A DNA stretch of 64,000 nt from UBA2784 sp964494625 (lineage in GTDB: Bacteria; Pseudomonadota; Alphaproteobacteria; Micropepsales; Micropepsaceae), in NCBI GenBank assembly GCA_964494625.1, contig CAZBRT010000001.1, positions 1,054,001 to 1,118,000 on the forward strand. Direction: 5' to 3'. A program made the position numbers and the translations under genes. Numbering within the stretch: the first letter of the stretch is position 1; every line of letters starts with the position of its first letter. Positions 1 through 9,600 of this stretch are shown piece by piece. The notes under the pieces are model-generated. The model saw only the letters and a program-made list of their open reading frames with translations. It searched no databases and was not told where the DNA came from.

Positions 1-1664
1 GCCTGCGGCAGGGGGCCGACCAGCAAGTCGCAATAGCGTGACTCGAATTTGTGAGACTCCGCGGCCAGCAACTGCAAATCAGATACGCCAAAGAGATTGA
101 TGCCCGCCTTGAACACATCGTGGAAGGCGAGACCTGCCAGCACCACAAAGCCGCCGGCACTGCCGCCGAGAACGGCGATGCGATCAGGATCAGTAAGCCC
201 CGTCTTGCCCGCATGACGTGCGGCGGCGACCACGTCTTCCACATCGGCGACGCCCCACTGGCCGTTGAGGCGCTTGCGATAGGCGGTGCCGTAACCGGTT
301 GAGCCGGCATAGTTCACGTCAAGAATGGCAAAGCCGCGTGTCGTCCAGTAATGGCGCCACAGCATGAAGACCGGCTGGGTGGCAGCTGTGGGTCCGCCAT
401 GCACCGTGACGATCATCGGCGGCTTCTCGCCTGCGGGCGCGTTGAAGGCCGGATTGTTCGGCGGATAATAAAAGGCATGGGCCTCGCGCGCGGTGCCGTC
501 GGGTGCGCGTGTCGGAAAACTGATCGCCTGCGGCGTTGACACATGGTCGGGCGCAAGGCGCGGCGGCGTCGGCTCGTGCAGGCAATCATAGGCGAGCGAT
601 GCGGGGTCAAGCGCATAGGCTGCGTGCTCGGCTTGCGGGGACGCAGCGGCAAACACCACGCGCTGCCCGCAACGGCGCAGTGCATGGATGGCGGTGAACG
701 GCGTCGGGATCGGATGATAGATGCCGGTTGCAAGATCCAGCCGCACCAGAAAATCGACCGCTTCGCGCGTTTGCACGGCAATGACTTCGCCGGGACCGGT
801 CACAACAAATTGGCTGCGTCCGAAATTCCAGGCGGGGCCACCGGTTTCGGCCTCAACCGGCGCGACGCATTCCAGCGCGCGTCCGTTGCGGCGCCAAAGG
901 TTCCACCAGCCTGAGGCGTCCGAGCAGAACCACAGCGTGCCATCGTCCGACCAGGCGGGCTGCACATTGGAATGACCCGCCTCCGCACCGATCACGGTCT
1001 CCACATCAATCATGCGGCCCGAAGAACTGAACGTGCCGATGCAAAGGTTGGTCGCATCCCACGGCATGTTGGGATGATCCCACGCCACGAAAGCGAGCCT
1101 GCGTCCGTCCGGCGACAGGCGGGGATGGGCGACAAAATCACTGCCGGCAAAAAGTGTGTCGATGGTGCCTGCGCCCGTCAGGTCGATGGCGACAAGGCGG
1201 TTGGCGGGTTCCTTGGCCGTGCCGTTGGCTACGGGCGCGTGATCCTCGCAGACGGCGATCAGGCGTTCACGTCGCTCGTCCACGATGAGGTCCGCAAAGC
1301 GCAAGGGCCCTTCGGGTGTAACGGCGCGCGGCTCGTCACCCGGGCGCACACGCCAGATGCGCTGGTCCTTGTCATTGACGAAAAAGACGGTGCCCAGATG
1401 CGCGCACATGGCGCCGCCGCCATATTCATGGACGCGCGAGCGGGCCGAGAATCCGGAAGGCAGAAGTTCATCCCGGGTGCCATCGGGGCGGATACGGATG
1501 ATGGCGCTCCGCCCATTCTCATCGGGACGCATCTCGACGACATAGATGGTGCCCGCATCCGCCATCACGGTTTCAAGCGCGCGTGCGGCACCCGTGACGG
1601 CCGAGGCGGTCAAAGGCGATGTCCACGTGCCGAAGGGGGCGATTGTCTTCTTCTTGTCGGTCAC
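1..1664 (-). CDS. S9 family (prolyl oligopeptidase-type) serine peptidase, 3' end beyond window
   Basis: The minus strand reads open from a GTG at 1664 to the left edge, about 554 codons without a stop. The first ~350 residues look like the beta-propeller half of an S9 enzyme, with repeated short WD/RxxPDG-like strands. The last ~200 enter the alpha/beta-hydrolase domain: VTVHGGP (oxyanion region), YAGSTGYG, then the nucleophile elbow GGSAGG with the serine near residue 502. The catalytic Asp and His should lie beyond the edge, since the family is usually ~620-690 residues. Expected activity is hydrolysis of short oligopeptides or acyl-aminoacyl peptides in the cytoplasm, as no signal peptide is visible. 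The GTG start gives a family-like N-terminus (VTDKKKTIAPFGTW), but no strong Shine-Dalgarno precedes it. Confidence 0.85.
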   Translation of the reverse strand, partial: MTDKKKTIAPFGTWTSPLTASAVTGAARALETVMADAGTIYVVEMRPDENGRSAIIRIRPDGTRDELLPSGFSARSRVHEYGGGAMCAHLGTVFFVNDKDQRIWRVRPGDEPRAVTPEGPLRFADLIVDERRERLIAVCEDHAPVANGTAKEPANRLVAIDLTGAGTIDTLFAGSDFVAHPRLSPDGRRLAFVAWDHPNMPWDATNLCIGTFSSSGRMIDVETVIGAEAGHSNVQPAWSDDGTLWFCSDASGWWNLWRRNGRALECVAPVEAETGGPAWNFGRSQFVVTGPGEVIAVQTREAVDFLVRLDLATGIYHPIPTPFTAIHALRRCGQRVVFAAASPQAEHAAYALDPASLAYDCLHEPTPPRLAPDHVSTPQAISFPTRAPDGTAREAHAFYYPPNNPAFNAPAGEKPPMIVTVHGGPTAATQPVFMLWRHYWTTRGFAILDVNYAGSTGYGTAYRKRLNGQWGVADVEDVVAAARHAGKTGLTDPDRIAVLGGSAGGFVVLAGLAFHDVFKAGINLFGVSDLQLLAAESHKFESRYCDLLVGPLPQ

Positions 1665-1734
1665 GTCGTGCTGCCATCGATTTCGGGGCGATGTCGACGA
1701 TAGGCGACGCTGAGCCGCGGCTCAATGGGCGCGT

Positions 1735-2394
1735 TCAATTCCCCATCGGCACGGTGAGGGCGGTCGGCGGGGTTGCCATGTCGCCCCGCTGCGGCTGGCG
1801 CCACTCAGGCGCGGGCAAGGCGCGAATGCCGTCTGACACGTCAGAGGCGAGCAGCATGAAGGCGGGCGGCGCACCCGCAATACCGCGTGAAAGCGCGAGC
1901 GCGGATGCGGCGTGTTCCAGCGCCTCGCCCACACCTCTATCGCGCGTGATGGCTTCGGCATAGGCGGCCTCGGACTCCAGCAATAGCGCGCGCGCAAGCG
2001 CCTCGTGGACGGCGGGGTCGCCCGGCGGCCATTGCGGGGCATCGATGGCCGCGCGCGTGAGTGCGAAAAGCCGTTCCGCTGCCGCCGCCCGTTCGGCATG
2101 CAAGGATGAAAGCCGCGCGGTTGAAGGGTCTGCAGCCAAGTCTCTGGCCGCCGCACTCATGGCCTGCATGCGTTGGCCCATCTGTGCGTCGCCGGTCAAT
2201 TCGCGGATACGGTGGGTTTCGGCCACCACGCGCAAAGCCGCGATCAGGCGAACATCATCAGGACTTGCCGCGATATTGGGCATGTTTTCCGGCGCATCGG
2301 TGACGCCGAAATCAATCACGCCAGCCTGCCACAACGCGATCAGGGCGATCAGCGCGGATACGACCAGAACAATGGCGGGCTTCAGAATCCGCAT
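1735..2394 (-). CDS. Uncharacterised membrane-anchored protein (219 aa)
   Basis: I do not recognise this protein. Residues 5-26 form one hydrophobic segment (AIVLVVSALIALIALW), so it is probably a signal anchor with the rest in the periplasm. The remainder is Ala/Arg/Glu-rich and predicted helical, without cysteines or evident catalytic motifs. Its start overlaps the 3' end of the upstream 513-residue exported protein by 13 nt, so the two are almost certainly cotranscribed and may act together. The gene stops about 70 bp before the S9 peptidase start and could share its transcript. Confidence 0.7.
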   Translation of the reverse strand: MRILKPAIVLVVSALIALIALWQAGVIDFGVTDAPENMPNIAASPDDVRLIAALRVVAETHRIRELTGDAQMGQRMQAMSAAARDLAADPSTARLSSLHAERAAAAERLFALTRAAIDAPQWPPGDPAVHEALARALLLESEAAYAEAITRDRGVGEALEHAASALALSRGIAGAPPAFMLLASDVSDGIRALPAPEWRQPQRGDMATPPTALTVPMGN

Positions 2395-3923
2395 TGGGTG
2401 TCACGCTCCGCGCCAGAGGGTTCCAGCATTTCTTCAGGGCCCCAGAACTTGCCGCCACAATAGGTGAGGAGGGTCGAGCCGCCCAGGGCACCGATGAGCT
2501 CGTCCATATGTTCGGGTTTAGGGCCGCTGCAATAAAGGCCGGACACTTCCGTGCGGCCGTTGCGGTTGGTGATGAAGGCGCTCACGCGTTCGAACATCTG
2601 CGGCATATAGCTTGCCTCGGCACCAATGACACCGGTCGCCTGCCCCGTTGCCGGATCAAAGGTCATAGTGCCGGTGATGCGGTTGTCATGCGCGGGGTTG
2701 CCATCCAGGGAAGGTGAACGCAGGACAAGATCGATCTCGTTGTTCGAACGAAAGGTCATGACCACATTGCCGACCGGAAACACCATGCGGCGATCGGCGG
2801 GGTCGTCCATGTTGGGCAATTCACAGGTCTGTTTGAAGAAGCCGGTGATGACGTCTCCTGCCACGGGCACCGTTTCGCCACCGGGCAGTTCGACGGTCGC
2901 TGGCGGGGCTGCCGCATTGCCATCGCCGCCCAGCCACGCCGCCTGATCCTTGATGCAGGCCTCCACAATGGCGGCGACCAGCCTGAATTGCGTCAGCTGC
3001 AGGCTTGCCGCCTCGATGAAGCTCAAACGGTCTTCGGCCTTGCGCGCTGCCTCGGCCATCAGCCGGGACAGTTCGTCGCGACGGGCTTTCAGCTTCCCAA
3101 GCTCAGCCAGATCATTTTCCGGAATGCCAAGCTCGGCCAGTTCACGCTGCAGCTCGGCCTCGTGGAATGATTTGGCCGCGGCGAGCTGGGCTGCAAGGTC
3201 GTCAATGGTCTTTGGTTCGTCATCGGTGAAACCGGCTGCGATGGCCGTGGATCTTGCGGCAATGAACTGCTTCTGGATATCCGCGATGGCGGTGTTCAGT
3301 TCATCGACGCTGCGCCCCTGCTTGTCGCGGTTGGCGAGGTTCCACATGCCGGTTGCCTCTGCAAGGCCCGCTTCCAGCGCCTTGAGTTGGGGACCAAGCC
3401 CCGCCACGGTGCCGATGAGAGGACCAAGCTTCTTCAGCTTCTCGCGCCGCGCATTTATCGGCGCTTGCCTCGCGACACGCGCCTCGATGGCGGCAATCTT
3501 GCCAAGGACCTCATCGAACTCGCCCTTCAACACGCCCCATTGATCGATATGGCCAACCAGGATTTCCGTCTCATGTCCGACAAGGGCTTCCTGATAGGCC
3601 CCCATTTCGCCCCATAGGGCGGCGATGCGTGCAAGGCCATGGGCGCCGGGGGCAACCGACGAATCCATAATGGCCTCGCTCATGTCGCCTTTGCCCGGAA
3701 AAGTATCGGGATTGATGGCGACGCTGCGCGTTGACCAGATTTCGCTGCACCAGTACTGGGCAATCGCACCGCCATTGGTGCGGAAATTGCGGGCGGGTTC
3801 GCCGGGAAAATGCGGCGTGCCGTCGTCATCCCTCGCGACGGCGGGGGCGTGCACGGCGATTGCGCAGCCAAGCGCGAGAATGAGAGCCGCCATGACCGAC
3901 ATTGCCCGGTGCCGTCGCCGCAT
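2382..3923 (-). CDS. Uncharacterised exported coiled-coil protein (513 aa)
   Basis: The N-terminus has a typical Sec signal peptide: basic MRRRHR, then a hydrophobic run of ~16 residues, then an AVA-R-like cleavage region near residue 31. The central part (about 115-310) is strongly helical with long Glu/Lys/Ala heptad-like stretches, so a coiled coil is likely. The C-terminal ~170 residues look beta-rich and contain several Cys (for example TCELPN, LYCSGP, TYCGG, DTQCGF) that could form periplasmic disulfides. No known catalytic motif was found. It is the first gene of a two-gene unit with the overlapping 219-residue anchored protein. A start at the internal Met8 (3902) is also possible. Function unknown. 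Confidence 0.7.
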   Translation of the reverse strand: MRRRHRAMSVMAALILALGCAIAVHAPAVARDDDGTPHFPGEPARNFRTNGGAIAQYWCSEIWSTRSVAINPDTFPGKGDMSEAIMDSSVAPGAHGLARIAALWGEMGAYQEALVGHETEILVGHIDQWGVLKGEFDEVLGKIAAIEARVARQAPINARREKLKKLGPLIGTVAGLGPQLKALEAGLAEATGMWNLANRDKQGRSVDELNTAIADIQKQFIAARSTAIAAGFTDDEPKTIDDLAAQLAAAKSFHEAELQRELAELGIPENDLAELGKLKARRDELSRLMAEAARKAEDRLSFIEAASLQLTQFRLVAAIVEACIKDQAAWLGGDGNAAAPPATVELPGGETVPVAGDVITGFFKQTCELPNMDDPADRRMVFPVGNVVMTFRSNNEIDLVLRSPSLDGNPAHDNRITGTMTFDPATGQATGVIGAEASYMPQMFERVSAFITNRNGRTEVSGLYCSGPKPEHMDELIGALGGSTLLTYCGGKFWGPEEMLEPSGAERDTQCGF

Positions 3924-4030
3924 TGCATTTCCCCCGATGGCGCTTTTCCCCAGCGCCGAACGGCCAGTTTAGCACAAGATTGGCCATTGGCCGAGGCGGG
4001 GCAACACGGCTCCGCCATTGAGGATTTTCC

Positions 4031-4283
4031 CCGCCCTCACGCCCGCTCAAACACCGCAGCGATGCCCTGGCCACCGCCGATGCACATGGTCTCAAGGCCA
4101 TAGCGCACCTTGCGGCGGTGCATCTCGTGCAGCATCGAAGCAAGGATGCGCACGCCGGTGGCACCGATCGGATGGCCGAGTGAGATGCCCGAGCCGTTGA
4201 CGTTCAGCATATCGTGGCGGCTGTCATTGCCGCTCCAGCCCCAGCCTTTCAGGACGGCCAGCACTTGGGGCGCAAAGGCTTCG
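4031..4283. repeat. Left copy of 253-bp direct repeat (thiolase 3' end) flanking CRISPR-Cas
   Basis: This segment matches 9978-10230 in the same orientation. Aligning by eye gives 4 mismatches in 253 bp (about 98%), a constant offset of 5947 and no gaps. It encodes the C-terminal ~80 residues and stop codon of an acetyl-CoA acetyltransferase. The array, cas genes and tracrRNA all lie between the two copies. Confidence 0.9.
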
Positions 4284-4366
4284 GAAACGCGGAACATCAC
4301 CGGGTCGCCGTTCTTCTGCGGGATGGCGACGGGCACGAGTTCCGCATCCGGTTGCCTTGTTTCCAT
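4037..4366 (-). pseudogene. Thiolase remnant, truncated and internally deleted
   Basis: The 109-codon open frame is a fragment of the acetyl-CoA acetyltransferase encoded intact at 9984-11204. It matches residues about 205-224 (DAELVPVAIPQK region) and 325-406 of that protein, joined in frame at VMFR-VSEAFAPQ; roughly 100 internal residues and everything before residue 205 are missing. The catalytic His (GHPIGATG) and second Cys (CIGGGQG) survive, but the nucleophile-Cys domain is gone, so it cannot be an active thiolase. The two parts differ in divergence: the 3' 253 bp is ~98% identical to the intact gene, while the ~63 bp upstream is only ~84% identical. That suggests a mosaic of two thiolase alleles rather than one simple duplication. 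Confidence 0.85.
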
Positions 4367-4390
4367 GCGGCGCGCGGTTCCGCGCGACTT

Positions 4391-4432
4391 GCCCTGTCAG
4401 CATGGGCGCAGATGCGCCCCGGCTGACGGGGC
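4391..4432. other. Long stem-loop immediately before the first CRISPR repeat
   Basis: An outer stem (gccctgtcag at 4391-4400 with ctgacggggc at 4423-4432, one G:U-compatible mismatch) encloses a perfect inner stem (gggcgc/gcgccc, loop agat, 4404-4419). It ends 5 bp before the first repeat, on the promoter-distal or leader side of the array. It could block read-through into the array, act as a leader anchor, or be a relic of the insertion junction. No T-tract follows, so a standard intrinsic terminator is not supported. Confidence 0.55.
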
Positions 4433-4437
4433 AAACC

Positions 4438-5265
4438 GCCGTGGTTTCCCTACCGACTTCCCACTGGTAGGCTACCCGGAGCAGACGATCCCGATTGCAC
4501 TGCGCCGTGGTTTCCCTACCGACTTCCCACTGGTAGGCTAGGTCCGCTCGCACATGCAGAAGACCGGCAGCCGTGGTTTCCCTACCGACTTCCCACTGGT
4601 AGGCTGGATCGTGAGCGCGTAGTCTTCACAATCAGGCCGTGGTTTCCCTACCGACTTCCCACTGGTAGGCTGTGATCTCGCAGCGCGCTATCGTGAGGAG
4701 GGCCGTGGTTTCCCTACCGACTTCCCACTGGTAGGCTTAACCCATAATTCACGCGGTTCGCTTCATGGCCGTGGTTTCCCTACCGACTTCCCACTGGTAG
4801 GCTATTTCGTGTTAGGGGGTCTTCTTTGTTACGGCCGTGGTTTCCCTACCGACTTCCCACTGGTAGGCTTAAGCGGCACGATGGAGCTCGCCAATATTTG
4901 CCGTGGTTTCCCTACCGACTTCCCACTGGTAGGCTCTGCGGTGCAGCGTGAACGTGAAGATGGTGGCCGTGGTTTCCCTACCGACTTCCCACTGGTAGGC
5001 TCTGAGTCGTGCGACACTGATGCGCACAATGGCCGTGGTTTCCCTACCGACTTCCCACTGGTAGGCTTTGGAAAGCGCGTAGGCCGGGTCGAGGTGCGCC
5101 GTGGTTTCCCTACCGACTTCCCACTGGTAGGCTGGGTGGGGGCATGTGATGCTTGCCATTCTTGCCGTGGTTTCCCTACCGACTTCCCACTGGTAGGCTA
5201 AGAGCTTGTGGCTCGCTATCGTGAGGAGGGCCGTGGTTTCCCTACCGACTTCCCACTGGTAGGCT
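4438..5265 (+). CRISPR. Type II-C CRISPR array, 13 repeats / 12 spacers
   Basis: Thirteen 36-bp repeats, identical by eye, start every 66 bp (4438, 4504, 4570 ... 5230) and begin GCCGTGGTTTCCC and end CTGGTAGGCT. All twelve spacers are exactly 30 bp. Orientation is set by the tracrRNA: its anti-repeat (9897-9921) is complementary to the first 25 nt of the repeat as read on the + strand, so crRNAs are read from the + strand toward cas2. The repeat's last nine bases (TGGTAGGCT) have the form TGn-TAnnnT, an extended -10. A weak -35-like TTTCCC sits 17 bp upstream, as in the Neisseria II-C arrays, where each repeat carries its own promoter. Spacers 4 and 12 share their last 16 nt. Confidence 0.98.
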
Positions 5266-5281
5266 GCGTTGCCGGCAAATG

Positions 5282-5326
5282 GCTGAAAAACAAACGAAAA
5301 GCGCTGGTTTGCCCCGGCGCTTTTCG
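5282..5326 (-). terminator. Intrinsic terminator of the cas9-cas1-cas2 operon
   Basis: A perfect 10-bp inverted repeat (5295-5304 and 5317-5326, arm CGAAAAGCGC, 12-nt loop) lies 27 bp after the cas2 stop. Read on the minus strand it is followed by TTTGTTTTTC, a good termination tract. On the + strand the hairpin could also stop array transcripts, although its tail there is less T-rich. Confidence 0.8.
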
Positions 5327-5352
5327 TCTTTCGGCCGACAGATTCTTTGGCG

Positions 5353-5682
5353 CTACAACAGCACCATCTGCTTCGGCGCGGCCTTTTCAGTCAGCTTTTT
5401 CTCGCCGACATATGTCTTCATCCGCCCATATTGCCGGTCTGTCACCGAAAGCGCCCGCACACTTCCCTTTTTCGGGATCATTTTCGTGAGACGGCCCATG
5501 TGCTTGTCCAGACCCTCGTCACCGCGCGCGACCCGCGCATAGACCGACCACTGGATCATCATGTAGCCGTCGTCCTTCAGGAAGTTGCGGAAGCGGGTGG
5601 CGACGCGTCGCTCCTCCCGCGTGCCCACAGGCAAGTCAAAAAACACAAACAACCACAAGATACGTGTCTCCACTGACTTCAT
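5353..5682 (-). CDS. cas2: CRISPR-associated endonuclease Cas2 (109 aa)
   Basis: A small ferredoxin-fold protein of the right size (109 aa; family ~90-110). The N-terminal strand LWLFVFFDLPV carries the conserved Asp (D16) expected at the Cas2 dimer interface, and EERRVATRFRNFLKDDGYMMIQWSVYAR is the diagnostic helix-strand segment of type II Cas2. With Cas1 it forms the integrase that inserts new spacers. The start overlaps the cas1 stop by 4 nt (ATGA), so translation is coupled. It is the last gene of the cas operon, with a terminator directly downstream. No csn2 or cas4 is present, which defines subtype II-C. Confidence 0.97.
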   Translation of the reverse strand: MKSVETRILWLFVFFDLPVGTREERRVATRFRNFLKDDGYMMIQWSVYARVARGDEGLDKHMGRLTKMIPKKGSVRALSVTDRQYGRMKTYVGEKKLTEKAAPKQMVLL

Positions 5683-6671
5683 GGCGGGATGTTGCCCTCA
5701 CCCTCCGTCCCGCCCTGGTCTTCAAGCAGGGCAAGTTCTTCATCCGCGCCTTGCGGCAAGACGGGCAAGGGACCCTCAGGCCGCAACTCGGGCAAGACCA
5801 GAACCGCCGGACTGCGGCTTTCAATCGCCTGCACCAATGACTCCGCCATGCGTTCGGTTGCAATCAGCAGCGTTGTCTTTTCACGTCCGAATGACGCCGT
5901 CTCCAGAAGCGAAGACACCAGCTTGCGGCGGTGGGCGATGGTCAGCTCATTGCCGCCGATTTCTTCCCCGACCAGCATGTTGAAGACGATGATATCAACG
6001 AAAGGCCGGAACGGCTCCACCATGTCATCGGCAAGGTTAAAGGCGTTGGTCTGGCTGGCATGCTTGATTCCGAGCGCGGGGATCAAACCATAGGCCGTAA
6101 GCGCGCGCGCGACGCCCGAGCGGATGATGGCATAGCCGTAATTCAGCATGGCATTGGCAAGGCCACTGCCCTCGGTGCGCGAAAAACTGCGTCCCAAAAG
6201 GCGCGTAAAGAACTCGCGTGCCGCGCGAGCCTCGATGTTTTCGGCATCACCGGGCGTGATGCGCGCTGCGGCCGCTGCAAGTGCCTGCCCGCCGGGGCAG
6301 CCGCAGATGGCGAGCGCGGCGGCCTGGTTGCGCACCTTCTGGCGCACGACGACCTGCCACAGGCGCGCGCGGAACGCTTCGCTCATGGCGACCTGCAGCC
6401 GTGCAATTTCACCCTGCCGGAAGTGGCGATGAAAGGGAATGGCCAGGCCGCAAGGCGTGTGGGTTTCGTCCGTGAAGGTGAGCGAAATGCCCGCCTTCAT
6501 GCAGGCGCTCATCAAGGTTGAGGAAAGGGTGACATGTGGCGCGTCGATGACAACGTAGGCGATGTCCTCCAGGGCCAAGCGTACTTCGCCTGCATCCTGC
6601 TTCACCACCAGCTGATTGTCGGCGAAGTTCAACTTCGCCGGATTGCTGATATGGACACCGCGCCAGGCCAT
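5679..6671 (-). CDS. cas1: CRISPR-associated integrase Cas1, type II (330 aa)
   Basis: This is the spacer-integration nuclease. The N-terminal beta domain begins MAWRGVHISNPAKL, as in type II-C Cas1. In the helical C-terminal domain the metal-binding residues are visible: E147 (NIEARAA), H204 (GIKHASQTN) and D216 with E219 (DMVEPFRP). Its length, 330 aa, is somewhat above the usual ~300. The surplus is a Pro/Glu-rich tail after about residue 285 (LPELRPEGPLPVLPQG...), which may be disordered. The start codon shares one base with the cas9 stop (TGATG), indicating translational coupling. It partners the adjacent Cas2; in type II systems Cas9 also helps select PAM-bearing prespacers. Confidence 0.97.
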   Translation of the reverse strand: MAWRGVHISNPAKLNFADNQLVVKQDAGEVRLALEDIAYVVIDAPHVTLSSTLMSACMKAGISLTFTDETHTPCGLAIPFHRHFRQGEIARLQVAMSEAFRARLWQVVVRQKVRNQAAALAICGCPGGQALAAAAARITPGDAENIEARAAREFFTRLLGRSFSRTEGSGLANAMLNYGYAIIRSGVARALTAYGLIPALGIKHASQTNAFNLADDMVEPFRPFVDIIVFNMLVGEEIGGNELTIAHRRKLVSSLLETASFGREKTTLLIATERMAESLVQAIESRSPAVLVLPELRPEGPLPVLPQGADEELALLEDQGGTEGEGNIPP

Positions 6672-9600
6672 CAGGTTTCCCCGTCAGGCTTCCTGCGCCA
6701 GGTACGCTCCTCTCTCACCACCTCGTGGCGGTTGCCGAGACGATCAACGGTGAATTTTCTGAGCGAGTTCACCGTCTTCAGGCCGATGCTGCGTGTCAGT
6801 TCTTCTTTGCTTCTATCTGACGAAACATGGATTGCTGCCGTTGACCGATCCAGCCCACGAAAGTATCCAACAATTTTCACGTCATCTGCCTTCACAATAT
6901 CTAATAGTGAGAGAGGAAACATTGACCACAAAAATTCGAATGCGATATCGACACTATCCCATTCTGCTTCGTTAATGCCGCCGCGCGCGAACTTGTTTGG
7001 TGGCGCCTCTAGCGTCTCGACTTGGTGCGGATAGACCGGTACAAGGAAGAACTCCCATTTGCCTTTCTTGTTCTTCTTGCGGAACACATCCACCCGCACC
7101 ATCTCGCCGCGATCCACAACACCGGGCCGCACGTTTTTCTCGTCGCCATACGTGATCTCAACGCCATCTTTGGCGCGATTGAGCACGCGCACCTTGCGGA
7201 TTAGATCCCCTTTGTGGGAGCGAGGCTGGCGGTCCGGCTCTTTGGGTTTGTCCGCCTCGATCCATGCGCGCAAGGAAGCCACAATCGCCTGATTGCGTTC
7301 CGGGTCCTTGATGTTGTCGAGGTCCTTTGGGGTCAGCTTTTCGATGGACTTGCGCTCGTAGATCGCATTCCCGGTATCGTTGCGGCGCAACTGCTTGATC
7401 GTCGCATCGTGCGCTTTGCCGCGCGCGCGGCGGCGTTCTGAACGCGCCACAAAAATGCCGGCATGGGCCGTGTGGGCGTCGTCCGTGAAGCCCTTCCACG
7501 GCAGCGGCATGTTGATGATCTCGCGCGGCACGCCGCGCCGCTCGGCCTCCTGAAAGGCGCGGGTCAGTCGCTGAAGTGCTGACTCGGTTGTCGCCGCGCA
7601 CACGATGGCATCCAGCGCATGGTGACGGTCATCGGCCACGCGCTCGCCCGCTTCATTCTTTTTCAGGCCCTGCACACCCCAGGCCTGACGGAGCTTGGAC
7701 GTGATTGCGCCGGGTCGCGCAAACACGCGACGCTTGCCTTCCTCAGGCGGATACTTCCGTTCCAGCAGGCTTGCAAGCGCGCGCGCGGCATAGCGTGTGT
7801 CATTCAGGTTGCGAGAGCGGAAGCGGTCCGCCACCTCGTCGGCGTTCTTGAGCAGCAGATTGCGCTTCTTGTAGCCGCGGAATGATTTCGTTGCCTCTAC
7901 GCGAACGGCATAAGCGTCCCAGTCGGCCTCCGTCTGTGTGTCCCCGAACCATTCGAATGGCGTGCGGCCTTTCTTTTCCTGATTGGCCCTCGCGGTCACC
8001 AGCGCCTTGTTGTGGAAGCTGTCATCACCAAAGCGGCTCCATGGCAAAATGTGGTCCACCTGTGCCTCGTTTCGCTGCGAGGCCACCCAGTCAACATGGA
8101 TCGGCGCGTCCGTGTATATGCAACGGCCGCCCTGCTGTTTCCACAACTCAAAGCGTAACAGGTCTTCGGCGGTGCGCGGCTCCCTGCCGATCTCTTCCTC
8201 ATACTGCTTGCGCAGGCGATCCTTCTCGGCGTTGCGGTCCTTGATCCCCTTGTCGATCTCGCGCCTCTCATCGGCGCTTTTGCCAACGTCGCGGGCAAGT
8301 TCCACATGAATGGCATCCGGCACGCCAAAGACTTCCACCAGCGCCTTCACCTGCTTGGCCGCCTCGCTCAGCGCCTTGCGCGCAACGGGGCTGCCGATTT
8401 TGGTGATGTCGATGTCGGCCTGTCGCGCATGGTCATAACCTGCGCGCGCGCAAGCCTTGTCATAGGTAAGACCTTCGCGCAGACCCGGAATGATTGCGCG
8501 TGCGGCCTTGGCGCTGATATGGGCGGCACCCGTAAAGCGGGCAAAAGGGCCGATGTTTGCCATGATGGCGTCAATAACGGCGGCGGATGCGCCTGCCTCC
8601 TCCAGCCCCGTGCGGATTCGCTCCGGCGCATCGCGGAAGGTGATGATCTCTGCCATGCGGTCGAGCAAGGCGGGATTGGCGGTGAGTGACGCCCACGCCA
8701 TGTCGCCTGCTGCCTCGGCAATGGTCTTTCGCAGAAGGCTTGTACCTGCAGCAGCCTCGCCATTGCGCGCCGCGACATCATTCTTTTCGTCGGCCTCTGA
8801 CACGGCGGCGAAGCGGTAGTTGTCGTCGAGGCCGATCAGCTTGCGCAAGGCCTTGAAGGTGATCTTGCCCGTCTTGCCGAAATTGGCGGATGCATCCCGC
8901 AACTCGTCTGGCGTCAGCGGGCGCTCAATGCGGCCCATGCGGATGCGCAGTGCATTGAGACGTGAGAGATACCGGAACAATTCGAACGATGGCGCGCGGC
9001 GGGCCGTGCGCTTTTCGTCCGCCTCGAATGTGCATTTGCCCAGCAGCACTTCGCTATCCTGCAAGGGGCGCTGGAAGAAGGCGATTTTGGCGTAATCCTC
9101 TTCGAGTGCCTGAGTGGCCACGCCGCTGCCCAGCCGCCTTTGGGATGCAAACAGGCTGCGAACTTCGGCTTCCTGATCGGCCCGCAGCAGTGAGCGTGAG
9201 AAGTCGCCACTTCGGTTGCGCTTGCGGTCACTGAACTTTGCATCCTTCGCAACCATTTCGCCCACGGTACGGTAGCGCGCACTCAACTCCTTCGTGTCCG
9301 CAATTGCCTTCAGCATTTTCGAGGAATCGTCGGCCGTGTTGTTCGCTGCATCGCTCTTCTTGTTGGACCTGAAGCCGCGATGGCGTGCGATGTGGGCCAA
9401 GGCGATTGCGAGTTCCTGCCCTGTCAGCTTGCGGTCAAGTCCTTCGGCACGGAGCGTCCACGGATCAAGGCTCGGCACTTTCAGTACCGTCTTGCCGGCG
9501 TCAGGAAGCAGTCCCGTCTGCGCAAACAGGCGGCGCAGCGCGTTCATGCGCTGGCTCCGGCGCCGGATGACCCGGCGCTGACCGCGCGCTGTCCGCCGCA

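Noticed and set aside
972..1703. 243-codon plus-strand frame
   Set aside because: Antisense to the S9 peptidase, whose protein has clear family motifs; the plus-strand product has none.
4037..4366. Thiolase fragment as a functional small protein
   Set aside because: It lacks the nucleophile-Cys half and has a ~100-residue internal gap.
4809..5201. Long open frames across the CRISPR array with a repeating RGFPTDFPLVG peptide
   Set aside because: They arise because the 66-bp repeat-spacer period is a multiple of three; the DNA is a CRISPR array.
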